Positions 1-8,407 of a stretch of DNA of 64,000 bases are shown piece by piece (the first letter of the stretch is position 1; each line of letters opens with the position of its first letter). The stretch comes from Anaerosporobacter faecicola (lineage in GTDB: Bacteria > Bacillota > Clostridia > Lachnospirales > Lachnospiraceae): NCBI RefSeq assembly GCF_012070565.1, contig NZ_JAAQRO010000036.1, positions 1 through 64,000 on the forward strand. Direction: 5' to 3'. A model generated the notes under the pieces. The model ran no database searches, was not told the origin of the DNA, and saw only the letters and a list, made by a program, of their open reading frames with translations. Position numbers and translations under genes: made by a program.

Positions 1-40
1 ACGAATCAAAAAATACAAAGAAAAATGGTGTGCATAAAAA

Positions 41-70
41 ATGACCATACCTCATACGAAGTATGGTCAT
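41..70 (-). terminator. Rho-independent terminator after the truncated MATE gene
   Basis: A perfect 10-bp inverted repeat (ATGACCATAC / GTATGGTCAT, 10-base loop) is followed on the minus strand by a run of six T. It lies about 35 bases past the MATE stop codon. Confidence 0.75.
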
Positions 71-103
71 TCAGTAAACACTCATTTTAGATATTTAACC
101 TGT

Positions 104-889
104 CTACTTGACAGGGGGCATATCAAACGCCTGGCTTCCTGCGGAAGGCATAGCAATTCCAATCAGTTTTGTTAAATTGGTTGTTTTAATTCTTAGATCT
201 TTTCTCGTTAAATGTAACTTCTGGCGTTTTGAGAACATCAGATACAAGGAAATTGGTACAATTGCAATCTGCCCAATCACGGTTGATAAATCTGCACCCA
301 AAATTCCCATATGATATACCTGTATGAATAATGCCGTTAAGATGATGTTGATTATAATTGAAATTACAGACAGGATTACAGGTGATGTTGTATCTCCACG
401 AGCCTGCCTTGATGCCTGAAATGCTGTAAAGATGAATAGAAATGGCATTTCGAAAGATCTAGCACGCATATAGATCAATGCCTGTTCATATACTGCACCC
501 TTGGCTCCCATAAAATGAAGTACCATCGGTGCAATTACATATAGGATTGCATTGAATATTACGCCAATCCCTATACTTAGTACCAACAATAGTGCAATGT
601 ATTCTTTTGCGCTTTTCTCATCTTTCGCTCCAAGATACTGACTGATTACTGCAACTCCCGCTACTGCTAACCCAACACTTAACGATAAGAATATATTTAA
701 CAGTGGCCAAGTGATGGAGATTCCCGCTTGTGCAGAGACGGAATTATCCATTTGCCCAATAAAATAGGTATCCACCAAATCATGTAACGATTTCATAATA
801 TTCGCAAGCATAACAGGCAGTGCTAGATAAATGAAAGCACCGTATATATTCTTTTCTTCTAGTAATAAATAAGATCGCTCTTTCTTCAT
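104..889 (-). pseudogene. MATE family efflux transporter, C-terminal half missing
   Basis: The 261-residue product starts like a MatE-domain transporter, with LALPVMLANIMKSLHDLVDT near the N-terminus and about six hydrophobic helices. Complete MATE proteins are about 440-460 residues with twelve helices in two similar halves. Here the second half has only begun (KLIGIAMPSAGSQAF) when the reading frame runs into six unrelated residues and a TAG. A terminator follows directly, so the missing half is not present in another frame downstream. I start at the ATG at 889, which has GAGGAG about 7 bases upstream; a longer in-frame start at 940 lacks this. Probably a non-functional 3' deletion remnant. 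Its original substrate cannot be told. Confidence 0.75.
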
Positions 890-1009
890 TTGTTTTCTCC
901 TCAAGTTCTGTCTACGGGAATTTCTGTCCCATAAAAACAAATTATACTACGTAAGGATTACAAATTAAATGTATTTTATTACAGTATTCATTGGTAGAAA
1001 TGTAGTTTT

Positions 1010-1336
1010 CTATGTACTATAAAAAACAATCCGATCAAACATTATCTTATTTTTCTCTAGAAAATCCGAAAACTCATATAATTTTATTTCTTTGCTAAAA
1101 TAATCACGTAAACTTTTTTCTACACATTCCATATCACCAATTCGTTTTATAAACTTGCAAAATTCATCGTATATAAATTCGTAATGTGCATCCTCTGCAT
1201 ATTCGAAATGTATAATAACTCCTATTTTACAATGGTCCTTATCATACCAATACTCAAAATTAATTAAATTACCAAGTAGCTTAATTCGTTCTCCACTTTC
1301 ATACCCTTGTGCAATCCACTGATCTGATAACAACAT
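1010..1336 (-). CDS. Hypothetical protein, 108 aa
   Basis: I do not recognise this family. The start at 1336 is preceded by AGGAGGG at good spacing, which favours it over an upstream ATG at 1378. The product is small, soluble in appearance and rich in aromatic and acidic residues (LINFEYWYDKDHCKIGVIIH, HYEFIYDEF), with no signal peptide or membrane segment. It stands alone between the truncated transporter and the tRNA-modification operon. The codon and base composition is more AT-rich than the neighbours, as is common for orphan or acquired genes. Its size and acidity would fit a small immunity or regulatory protein, but nothing in the sequence demonstrates this. Confidence 0.55.
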   Translation of the reverse strand: MLLSDQWIAQGYESGERIKLLGNLINFEYWYDKDHCKIGVIIHFEYAEDAHYEFIYDEFCKFIKRIGDMECVEKSLRDYFSKEIKLYEFSDFLEKNKIMFDRIVFYST

Positions 1337-1460
1337 TATCCCTCCTTCTAATGTTCTACTTATGTTACATACTCCCATATTATCAAATAACTAGTTCTAT
1401 AATATATGTTATAGTATACCTTACTCTCGTATTTCCCAGCATTTTAAAAATAACAATAAT

Positions 1461-1524
1461 AAGAGTTCTTTCACTCATCTATGATACTACATTATTTTTC
1501 ATCATATATGTTAAAAGAACTCTT
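1461..1524. terminator. Long stem terminator downstream of the U32 peptidase gene
   Basis: The arms AAGAGTTCTTT and AAAGAACTCTT are separated by about 42 bases that themselves contain ATGAT/ATCAT. T-rich DNA flanks both sides, so it could stop transcription in either direction. It is the likely end of the trmR-trhP transcript. Confidence 0.6.
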
Positions 1525-1591
1525 TTATTTTTATTTATTCATCTATTCAAATTACATTCAATTTTGTCTATTTCTTGCTCAAACTCTACAA

Positions 1592-2872
1592 TTAACAAGA
1601 CGTACAGCCACCATCGCATCCACCTGCTGGTGCAGCCGTTTCTTCTTTTCTTCGAAGAAGATCAAAATCATCTAAATCCATTCCAAAGTCAACATAGATC
1701 TGTTGTTTTGGATGTGGACAGCTATCCATATCAACGCCTTCTGCATCTGTGATTCGTTTAACCGTTGCCATGATATTTTCTCCATTTGCTTTCATGACCT
1801 CGATGGTATCCCCCACGCAGAACTTGTTTCTTTGTTCTAGTCCGTATAGACCTGCTTCATTTTTTCCTTGGATCAGACCTAGATACGTATATTCTTTTAC
1901 ATAGGTATTGCTGTCATAGATCTGAGATTCACTGGTTGTTGGTCCAAAGAAGAATCCGGTTGTGAACTGACGATAGGTACATTTCGCAATTTCTTCCTTG
2001 TAATATGGAATGTTCTTGCGATAGGTTTCCTCACTGATAAAATAATCGTCAATGGCTTTTCTGTATGTTCTTGCTACTGCTGCAACATACAGAGCGGTCT
2101 TCATTCTACCTTCTACCTTCAAACTATCGATTCCTGCTTCAACAATTTCAGGAATATACTCGATCATACATAAATCTTTTGAATTAAAGATATAGGTTCC
2201 ACGATCATTTTCAAAGATTGGCATATATTCGCCTGGTCGTGTCTCCTCAACGATATGGTATTTCCAACGGCAAGGGTGTGTACAAGCACCAAGGTTTGCA
2301 TCTCTTCCTGTAAAGTAATTGCTTAATAGGCATCTTCCAGAATAAGACATACACATTGCTCCATGAACAAAGGTTTCAATCTCAAGATCGTCTGGTATAT
2401 TCTTACGGATTTCGCCGATTTCCTTTAAGGATAATTCTCTGGCAGATACGACTCTCTTTGCACCCATACGTTGCCAGAATAGATACGTTCTGTAGTTTAC
2501 ATTATTTGCTTGGGTACTGATGTGTAATTCCATCTCTGGAATCACTTCTCTTGCAATATCGAATACCCCAGGATCAGAGATAATCAATGCATCCGGTTTA
2601 ATCTCTTTCATCTCTTCAAAATACTCTGCAACACCTTCCAAATCACGGTTATGCGCGGTAATATTAGCTGTGATATATACTTTTTTCCCAAATTGATGGG
2701 CATATTGAATTCCTGCAATCATATCTTCCTTTGAGAAGTTCTTTGCTTTTGCACGAAGTCCAAACATTTCTCCACCGATGTAAACGGCATCGGCTCCGTA
2801 ATTTATGGCAACTTTTAAAACTTCCAGACTGCTAGCTGGAATCAGTAATTCTGGTTTTTCTCTTCTACTCAT
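1592..2872 (-). CDS. trhP: U32 family peptidase-like protein, probable tRNA uridine-34 hydroxylation protein
   Basis: The 426-residue protein opens with ELLIPASSLEVLKVAINYGA, typical of the U32 TIM-barrel. It carries the U32 signature ETFVHGAMCMSYSGRCLLS around residues 160-180, followed by Cys-rich GACTHPCRW, presumed iron-sulfur ligands. It ends in GGCDGGCTSC. Members beside a TrmR-type methyltransferase (YrrO in Bacillus, YegQ/TrhP in E. coli) take part in prephenate-dependent 5-hydroxyuridine formation at tRNA position 34. Here the ATG overlaps the stop of the methyltransferase gene (ATGA), so the two are translationally coupled. The hydroxylation role is inferred from family and context. 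An RNA-hydroxylase (RlhA-like) or protease role is a less likely alternative. Confidence 0.85.
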   Translation of the reverse strand: MSRREKPELLIPASSLEVLKVAINYGADAVYIGGEMFGLRAKAKNFSKEDMIAGIQYAHQFGKKVYITANITAHNRDLEGVAEYFEEMKEIKPDALIISDPGVFDIAREVIPEMELHISTQANNVNYRTYLFWQRMGAKRVVSARELSLKEIGEIRKNIPDDLEIETFVHGAMCMSYSGRCLLSNYFTGRDANLGACTHPCRWKYHIVEETRPGEYMPIFENDRGTYIFNSKDLCMIEYIPEIVEAGIDSLKVEGRMKTALYVAAVARTYRKAIDDYFISEETYRKNIPYYKEEIAKCTYRQFTTGFFFGPTTSESQIYDSNTYVKEYTYLGLIQGKNEAGLYGLEQRNKFCVGDTIEVMKANGENIMATVKRITDAEGVDMDSCPHPKQQIYVDFGMDLDDFDLLRRKEETAAPAGGCDGGCTSC

Positions 2873-3537
2873 TGCTTGCTTTCTCCTTCTAATCGTGTAC
2901 TTAACGTAACTCCATCACCGATAGGCAACACAATCGTATCAAATTCCTGCATATGTGTCAACTCATAAAGGTACTCCCGCATACGGGAATGAATGGTACG
3001 ATTTCTTCTGGTAACTCCATAACGGGATTTTACCACATCTCCATCCTGTAATACATTATCTGAGATCAAAATACCACCAACAGGTAACATTTTCATTATG
3101 TTAGGCAAAAAATTAATATATTGTCCTTTCGCAGCATCCATGAACATAAAATCAAAGCTTCTTTCCTCATTTGCTAACTGTTGTAAGACATCTGCTGCAT
3201 CCCCTTCCAATAGGGTGATACGATCGGAACGTTTCGCATATTCCATATTCTCTTTTGCTTTCTGAATTCGTTCTGGCATCTTCTCTATCGTTGTTATATG
3301 ACAACTCTTTGGCATGTATTCACTCATCAATATGGACGAAAATCCAACTGCAGCTCCTACTTCCAATATGTTCTCAGGACGCAACGAACGCAATAAGAAA
3401 CGTAAAAGGTTCTGGGTTGGTTTCTTAATGATTGGAACCCAGTCTTCTAGTGCTTGTTTTTCAATATTTCGTAACACCTCGGGCATCTCTTGTTCTAAGG
3501 AACAGATATATGCCGCTATTCTTTCATCTACTATCAT
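2869..3537 (-). CDS. trmR: O-methyltransferase, probable tRNA 5-hydroxyuridine methyltransferase TrmR
   Basis: This is a class I SAM-dependent methyltransferase of the YrrM/COMT-like family, 222 residues from the ATG at 3537, which has AAAAGGAGTA upstream. Motif I is visible as ILEVGAAVGFSSILM, the acidic turn as ITTIEKMPER, and the metal/SAM region as FDFMFMDAAKGQY and ISDNVLQDGDV. Bacillus TrmR converts ho5U to mo5U at tRNA wobble position 34, using the product of the adjacent U32 hydroxylation protein. The gene order and 4-base overlap here match that pathway. Substrate assignment is by family and synteny. Confidence 0.85.
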   Translation of the reverse strand: MIVDERIAAYICSLEQEMPEVLRNIEKQALEDWVPIIKKPTQNLLRFLLRSLRPENILEVGAAVGFSSILMSEYMPKSCHITTIEKMPERIQKAKENMEYAKRSDRITLLEGDAADVLQQLANEERSFDFMFMDAAKGQYINFLPNIMKMLPVGGILISDNVLQDGDVVKSRYGVTRRNRTIHSRMREYLYELTHMQEFDTIVLPIGDGVTLSTRLEGESKQ

Positions 3538-3634
3538 GCGTCTATACTCCTTTTTACAATACAAAGGAGTTATTGCCGATCTAGCGATCGCAACAACCCC
3601 TTTCGTATTAAACGATATCTAAATCATAACGTTT

Positions 3635-4195
3635 CTAATTAATGTCGTCCGAGTCTTCATCTGAATTCTGATTCTTGGAACTCTTCGTCTTTGCGCTTGT
3701 ATCCTTCGAATCTTTATTCTCTGACTCCTCTTGTCCATCTTTTGTTTTCTCACTCTTATCTTTGGACGACTTGCTTTCTTGATTATCCTTATCTTTATCA
3801 AGATTGTTATCATAATCTGATATAACAGTAAGAATTTCTTCATATGACATAGCGGCATTTACCTTATACCGACCTGTCTTAATATTGGACTGAAATAACT
3901 TGGCACGCAAGTAAAACGCATACTTGTTGTTGATCACACGATTCAACTCTAATTTACTTGCAACACTCATTGTCGATTCACCTTTATTGATGGTGATCGT
4001 AACTTCCTTCACATCATCATCTGCATCGGCTAAAGCAACTTCACCAAATACTTCATAAGCAAAATCATAAGCCACTCCACTATATTTTGTTATTAACATA
4101 ACAACAATAACATAGAACAAAATATTTAATAAGATATGAACTACAAAACTTGATATTCCTAGTATTAGCTTGGTTGTCTGGGACCTGGATGCCAT
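3635..4195 (-). CDS. MltG/YceG-like membrane protein lacking the catalytic domain
   Basis: The 186-residue protein has an N-terminal membrane segment (residues about 8-36). A short region follows (EVTITINKGESTMSVASKLE, then NIKTGRYKVNAAMSYEEIL) that matches the LysM-like N-terminal subdomain preceding the YceG endolytic transglycosylase domain. Full MltG proteins are about 340-360 residues with a catalytic Glu. Here the sequence instead ends in about 60 residues of Lys/Asp/Glu/Ser low complexity. It sits in the yrrL (mltG) position upstream of trmR, supporting common ancestry. Start has AAAGGAGG six bases upstream, and ylbF stops 17 bases before it. It may be a non-catalytic cell-wall regulator, or a decayed gene. 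The frame is open with a good ribosome site. Confidence 0.7.
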   Translation of the reverse strand: MASRSQTTKLILGISSFVVHILLNILFYVIVVMLITKYSGVAYDFAYEVFGEVALADADDDVKEVTITINKGESTMSVASKLELNRVINNKYAFYLRAKLFQSNIKTGRYKVNAAMSYEEILTVISDYDNNLDKDKDNQESKSSKDKSEKTKDGQEESENKDSKDTSAKTKSSKNQNSDEDSDDIN

Positions 4196-4212
4196 AGGTG
4201 AACCTCCTTTAC

Positions 4213-4551
4213 TTATATGATAAAATCAATCTTTAAATCAATATTATCCCACAAATAGTGGTTAACAGTCTTCAACATAGTGTTGACTCTTTGCTCGACG
4301 ATTAAAAATTCCTGTACCAGAGGATTCATCAAAACATCTTTGTACTCTTCTCTTATGGAACGGCAGATCTCCAAGGAATGTTCTCCATCCGTAAGTTGTA
4401 CTTGATAATTTCTAGATCGATACTCATTTAGTCGCGCTAAAAGTGCTTCGTTTTCCTCAATACTTGCATATAAACGCTGGTATTGATTATACTCGTTGCT
4501 CTTTTTTATGGCGGCAACTAGATTCTTCATCTGATATTCGATATCTTTCAT
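4213..4551 (-). CDS. YlbF/YmcA family protein (Com_YlbF)
   Basis: The 112-residue, largely helical protein matches the YlbF/YmcA family, with YNQYQRLYASIEENEALLAR followed by LNEYR and a C-terminal helix containing NPLVQEFLIVEQRVNTMLK. In Bacillus, YlbF, YmcA and YaaT form a complex that directs RNase Y and affects competence, sporulation and biofilm formation. The gene lies about 80 bases downstream of the RNase J gene on the same strand. That neighbourhood is consistent with a link to RNA turnover, though co-function is inference. Confidence 0.8.
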   Translation of the reverse strand: MKDIEYQMKNLVAAIKKSNEYNQYQRLYASIEENEALLARLNEYRSRNYQVQLTDGEHSLEICRSIREEYKDVLMNPLVQEFLIVEQRVNTMLKTVNHYLWDNIDLKIDFII

Positions 4552-4632
4552 CTTTCATCCGTCCTTACTTCAAAGTGCCTCACATACCCTCACGGGTTTT
4601 TTGTTGCGATTACACATCTTCTATCGTCAAAA

Positions 4633-6303
4633 CTAAACTTCCATTATGATCGGTAAGATCATTGGATTTCTCTTTGTCTTCTTCCACAAATAATCACTTA
4701 AGGAGTCTTTAATTTCTGTTTTAATCTTGCCCCAATCTGTGATATTACGACCAATGCATTTATCCAATGCATTATTGACAACTTCTCTTGCATCATCCAT
4801 GAGTGTCTCAGACTCTCTAACATATACAAAACCACGTGATACAATATCTGGTCCTGATAAGATCTGGTTGCTGTATTTTTCTAAAGTTACAACAACGATC
4901 AATAATCCATTTTCTGATAAATGTTGACGATCACGAAGTACGATATTTCCTACATCACCTACACCAAGTCCATCTACTAAGATGCCTTGCGCTGGCACTT
5001 TGCCAACTACCTGTGCTTTTTCTTCTGATGCTTCTAGCACATCCCCAGAAGATAAGATAAAGATGTTATCCTTAGGAATTCCAAGACTCTCTGCAATTTC
5101 TGCATGTTTCATCAAATGTCTATATTCACCATGAACTGGGATTGAATATTTCGGTTTCGTTAATGCATAGATTAATTTGATTTCTTCTTGGCAAGCATGT
5201 CCAGATACATGGGTATCTTGGAACACAACTTGTGCGCCCTTCATTGATAATTCATTGATCACTTTTGATACTGGTTTTTCATTACCAGGGATTGGTGTGG
5301 AACTAAAGATTACCGTATCACCAGGTTTAATTGTTACTTTCTTATGAATTGAAGCTGCCATACGAGACAACGCTGCCATCGCTTCCCCTTGGCTTCCTGT
5401 TGTGATCAATACCAATTGCTCATCTGAATAATTCTTCATCTGCTCAATATCAATCAATACGTTATCTGGCATAGTAATATATCCAAGCTCTGATGCGGTG
5501 GTTATAATATTTACCATACTACGTCCTTCAATTACCACTTTACGGTTGTACTTGACAGCTGAATTAATTATCTGTTGCACACGATCCACATTTGATGCAA
5601 ATGTGGCAACAATAATCCTATGTTTTGTGTTTTCTGCAAATATATTATCAAATGTCTTTCCAACGGTACGTTCTGACATGGTATAGCCTGGTCTTTGAAC
5701 ATTCGTACTATCACACATTAAAGCGAGTACGCCTTTCTTTCCGATCTCTGCAAATCGCTGAAGATCAATGGTACTTCCAAACACTGGCGTGTAATCCACT
5801 TTAAAGTCACCTGTATGAACAATGATTCCAGCTGGAGAGTAGATTGCTAATGCTGCTGCATCTGCAATACTATGGTTTGTACGAATAAATTCGATACGGA
5901 AACATCCAAGGTTAATGGATTGTCCATATTTAATTACTTTTCGTTTTGTTGTTTTCAATAAATTGTGTTCTTTTAATTTGTTCTCAATGATTCCAATCGT
6001 TAATTTTGTTGCATAGATTGGTACATTCACATTTTTTAATACATAAGGGAGTCCACCAATGTGATCCTCATGGGCATGGGTAATAACAAACCCTTTTACT
6101 TTATCAATATTGTTGATCAGATAGGTTACATCAGGAATAACTAAATCAATTCCTAACATATCATCTTCTGGAAAGGATAGACCACAATCCACGACTATAA
6201 TACTATCCTCATATTCAAACGCTGTAATGTTCATTCCGATTTGTTCTAGTCCACCTAGAGGAATGATTTTAACTCCTTTTCCATTTGTTTCTTTTGCTTT
6301 CAA
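4633..6303 (-). CDS. rnj: Ribonuclease J
   Basis: This is a metallo-beta-lactamase/beta-CASP ribonuclease of 556 residues, the usual length. The zinc motif HAHEDHIGGLPYVL is near residue 76, HTGDFKVDYTP near 163, and beta-CASP features ITTGSQGEAMAALSRMA and PVHGEYRHLMKHA follow. The C-terminal domain ends in TKRNPMILPIIMEV. RNase J is a 5'-to-3' exonuclease and endonuclease central to mRNA decay and rRNA maturation in Firmicutes. The start codon is TTG (6301-6303), with GGAGGTG seven bases upstream. No nearby ATG would keep the conserved N-terminus. The ribosome site is partly inside a predicted stem (6316-6351). Confidence 0.97.
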   Translation of the reverse strand: MKAKETNGKGVKIIPLGGLEQIGMNITAFEYEDSIIVVDCGLSFPEDDMLGIDLVIPDVTYLINNIDKVKGFVITHAHEDHIGGLPYVLKNVNVPIYATKLTIGIIENKLKEHNLLKTTKRKVIKYGQSINLGCFRIEFIRTNHSIADAAALAIYSPAGIIVHTGDFKVDYTPVFGSTIDLQRFAEIGKKGVLALMCDSTNVQRPGYTMSERTVGKTFDNIFAENTKHRIIVATFASNVDRVQQIINSAVKYNRKVVIEGRSMVNIITTASELGYITMPDNVLIDIEQMKNYSDEQLVLITTGSQGEAMAALSRMAASIHKKVTIKPGDTVIFSSTPIPGNEKPVSKVINELSMKGAQVVFQDTHVSGHACQEEIKLIYALTKPKYSIPVHGEYRHLMKHAEIAESLGIPKDNIFILSSGDVLEASEEKAQVVGKVPAQGILVDGLGVGDVGNIVLRDRQHLSENGLLIVVVTLEKYSNQILSGPDIVSRGFVYVRESETLMDDAREVVNNALDKCIGRNITDWGKIKTEIKDSLSDYLWKKTKRNPMILPIIMEV

Positions 6304-6315
6304 AAAATAGCACCT

Positions 6316-6351
6316 CCAATGATTATTTTTAATTTATATTTCGATCATTGG
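6316..6351 (-). promoter_or_regulatory. 5'-UTR stem overlapping the rnj ribosome-binding site
   Basis: In the rnj leader, CCAATGAT (6344-6351) can pair with ATCATTGG (6316-6323) around a 20-base AU-rich loop. The final GG of the second arm is the start of the GGAGGTG ribosome site. The stem is only 8 bp, so an effect on translation is speculative. Confidence 0.4.
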
Positions 6352-6446
6352 GAATCAAACAGGGGGTTCCTGCCTACATTCTATTAGCAAAGTGCTTTTC
6401 TCTATATTTGTGTATGTGAATAATCCCATTCACTTACAATGGGGTC

Positions 6447-6896
6447 TTACTTTTGTTGGCATTTCGTACAATACCCAAACAGTTTTACTTCATGATCTAC
6501 TACACGGAAACCCTTCGATTCGTATATTCTTTGTTCCAGCGTTTCTAGCAAATCATCTTCAAAAGAAAATACATTCCCACAATTTAAACAGATTAAATGA
6601 TGGTGATGGTGTACGCTTTCTTCTTTTCCTAATTTCCCTATCTCATATCGAACATAGCCGTCATCCAAGTTCAACTTGTCAATCAAATGCAACTCGGAAA
6701 AAAGCTGAATGGTACGATATACCGTAGCTAGTCCTATATCAGGATACTCTTCTTTTACACAATCATATATTTCTTCTGCAGTTAAATGCTCATCCGGCCT
6801 ACTATCCAAAACTTCTAAAATCGCTATTCTTTGTGTCGTAACTTTTAATCCGTTTTCTTTTAATAATTCTTTAAAACGTGTTTGGTCATTAGACAT
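6447..6896 (-). CDS. Fur family metalloregulator (Fur/PerR/Zur type)
   Basis: The 149-residue protein has the N-terminal winged helix (RFKELLKENGLKVTTQRIAI, then LATVYRTIQLFSE) and a metal-binding half with VHHHHHLICLNCGNVF and a second CxxC, CTKC, near the C-terminus. These four cysteines form the structural zinc site. The start has a GGGAGG ribosome site. Fur-family proteins repress metal uptake or peroxide-defence genes with Fe, Zn or Mn as co-repressor. The sequence alone does not settle which metal is sensed. It is monocistronic, with its own promoter about 90 bases upstream. Confidence 0.9.
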   Translation of the reverse strand: MSNDQTRFKELLKENGLKVTTQRIAILEVLDSRPDEHLTAEEIYDCVKEEYPDIGLATVYRTIQLFSELHLIDKLNLDDGYVRYEIGKLGKEESVHHHHHLICLNCGNVFSFEDDLLETLEQRIYESKGFRVVDHEVKLFGYCTKCQQK

Positions 6897-6983
6897 ACTT
6901 GCCTCCCTGCCTGTATTTACAGGTTATTTATAAAGTAAGCAAATGGTAGTTTATTAACATTACACAGATAGAGATTCCTCTCC

Positions 6984-7011
6984 ACTATACCAGAATGTAT
7001 TATAATTCCAA
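6984..7011 (-). promoter_or_regulatory. Candidate sigma-A promoter of the fur-family gene
   Basis: On the minus strand TTGGAA (7006-7011) and TATAGT (6984-6989) are 16 bases apart, about 90 bases before the fur-family start. Confidence 0.45.
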
Positions 7012-7235
7012 TGATTATATATACCTCTTCTTGCAATGGTGTCTCGCACCATGCAACTTACACTTATTAATCTATATATTGGGAATCTTCAAAGAACATC
7101 CCAATAGTAAAACTTCGCTAATCGCGAATTGTTCTTTCTTATTCCATATTCTGCTTATCACAAACTCTGTGACTTATCGTATTATCTATTCGATCCTTTT
7201 CAAATTGATCTTATAATCCTATATCTTCTAATCTT
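6990..7235. other. Intergenic region between fur-family and DUF1292 genes
   Basis: The 339-base gap between the genes holds the fur-family promoter and small imperfect dyads, for example TTGGGA/TCCCAA and AAAGAACA/TGTTCTTT within 7078-7140. No RNA gene or credible small ORF with a ribosome site was found. The dyads may belong to the transcript end of the ireB-ruvX-DUF1292 operon. Confidence 0.35.
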
Positions 7236-7523
7236 TTACTCTTTTTCAAATTCAATATCGGTATCATCTAGCATCTCCATAAAAACTTTGGATATTGCCT
7301 GTAATTCATTATCATCTTCTACTACATCATAAACGATATCTTCGGATTCATTAGACGATTCTTTTAAAATCAATGCATTCGCTTCTTCTTCTTCTACGGA
7401 ATCCGCAACAAGAATATAGTTTTTTCCATTAATCATCGTCTGTTCTAGTACATAGAACTCGATTTTCTCATTATCTTGTGTAGTAAATACGATTTTTTCC
7501 TGTTTATCCTGTATTTCTTCCAT
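7236..7523 (-). CDS. DUF1292 family protein (YrzB-like)
   Basis: This 95-residue acidic protein has the DUF1292 pattern: KIVFTTQDNEKIEFYVLEQT, then NYILVADS, then an acidic stretch ending in a short helix. Its function is not established. The ATG directly abuts the stop codon of ruvX (TAA then ATG) and its ribosome site lies inside ruvX, so it is translationally coupled. The ireB-ruvX-DUF1292 trio is the same as Bacillus yrzL-yrrK-yrzB, which supports the call. Confidence 0.8.
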   Translation of the reverse strand: MEEIQDKQEKIVFTTQDNEKIEFYVLEQTMINGKNYILVADSVEEEEANALILKESSNESEDIVYDVVEDDNELQAISKVFMEMLDDTDIEFEKE

Positions 7524-7979
7524 TTACACTTCTCCTTCGCCGGCTTCTTTTGCTTTATTCATATTATAGTAATCCAAATACCCTTGTAAAATGAAGATAG
7601 CTGCTATCTTATCTACTACCTTTGCCCGATCTTCCCTACGCATATCTCCTTCGATTAATGCCTGGTGTGCAGCAACTGTTGTCAGCCGTTCATCCCACAA
7701 AACTACTTCTAAACCAGTACGTCTTCGCAACATCTCTGCAAACTCTTCTGATTTTTCCGCACGTTCTCCAATTGTATTGTTCATATTCTTAGGATATCCA
7801 AGAACGATTTTTTCTACTTCATATTCTTTGGCTAATTGCTCAATACGTGCTAATGTCTGCCGAAGCTTATCTGGCTGCTTTCTACGGATTACTTCAATTC
7901 CCTGCGCCGTTAATAAAAGTCCATCGCTAATGGCAACACCAACTGTAACTGAGCCATAATCAAGCCCCATTATTCTCAT
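7524..7979 (-). CDS. ruvX: RuvX/YqgF, putative Holliday junction resolvase or pre-16S rRNA nuclease
   Basis: The product has an RNase H-like fold, 151 residues from the ATG at 7979, which has TAGGAG five bases upstream; an ATG at 7994 is less well placed. The family landmarks are present: [18 protein letters not shown] with the first catalytic Asp, VLWDERLTT with the Glu, and [16 protein letters not shown] with the last Asp. YqgF in E. coli is required for 16S rRNA 5'-end maturation, and the resolvase role is proposed from structure. It lies in an operon between ireB and DUF1292. Confidence 0.9.
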   Translation of the reverse strand: MRIMGLDYGSVTVGVAISDGLLLTAQGIEVIRRKQPDKLRQTLARIEQLAKEYEVEKIVLGYPKNMNNTIGERAEKSEEFAEMLRRRTGLEVVLWDERLTTVAAHQALIEGDMRREDRAKVVDKIAAIFILQGYLDYYNMNKAKEAGEGEV

Positions 7980-8051
7980 AAATTCTCCTATCATAAATAA
8001 CCCATATTATACAGGATACCAGGAAAAATTCCTGGCATTCCGTATAAACGT

Positions 8052-8315
8052 TTATTTGGTAAGTCTTGTATTAATATAATTATCTAATAGTTCTTCTAAG
8101 ATTTCATCACGTTCTACTTTCATGATCAAACTTCTTGCACCCCTATAGCTGGTAATATACGTAGGATCACCTGACATAATATAACCAACAATCTGGTTTA
8201 CTGGATTATATCCTTTCTCCATTAATGCAGTGAATACCGTAGCGATTACTTCACTCACTTGGATTTCTGGTTCTTTTTGTACTTTAAAATACTGCGTATT
8301 ACTAATGTCTTGCAT
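8052..8315 (-). CDS. IreB family regulatory phosphoprotein (UPF0297)
   Basis: The 87-residue protein matches the UPF0297/IreB family nearly end to end: [20 protein letters not shown], then [20 protein letters not shown] and [11 protein letters not shown]. In Enterococcus, IreB is phosphorylated by the Ser/Thr kinase IreK and modulates cephalosporin resistance. In Bacillus the equivalent is YrzL. It is the first gene of the ireB-ruvX-DUF1292 operon, with AAGGA about 10 bases before the start. Confidence 0.88.
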   Translation of the reverse strand: MQDISNTQYFKVQKEPEIQVSEVIATVFTALMEKGYNPVNQIVGYIMSGDPTYITSYRGARSLIMKVERDEILEELLDNYINTRLTK

Positions 8316-8407
8316 ACTATCACGTTCCTTTTTCTAGCAATTACATTGCTTTATCATTATTCTCCGTTATACCTATATTAATATATCCGGCTGGAAAATT
8401 CAATGTA

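Noticed and set aside
1309-1752. Plus-strand ORF across the 1.3-1.75 kb region
   Set aside because: It overlaps the hypothetical gene, a terminator hairpin and the end of the U32 gene, and has low-complexity hydrophobic translation and no ribosome site.
3619-3858. Basic 79-residue ORF inside the mltG-like tail
   Set aside because: It is an alternative frame of the Lys/Asp/Ser repeat tail, with no ribosome site.
6996-7010. ATTATAAT near the fur-family promoter as a PerR box
   Set aside because: Only one half matches the TTATAAT-N-ATTATAA consensus; the other half is absent.
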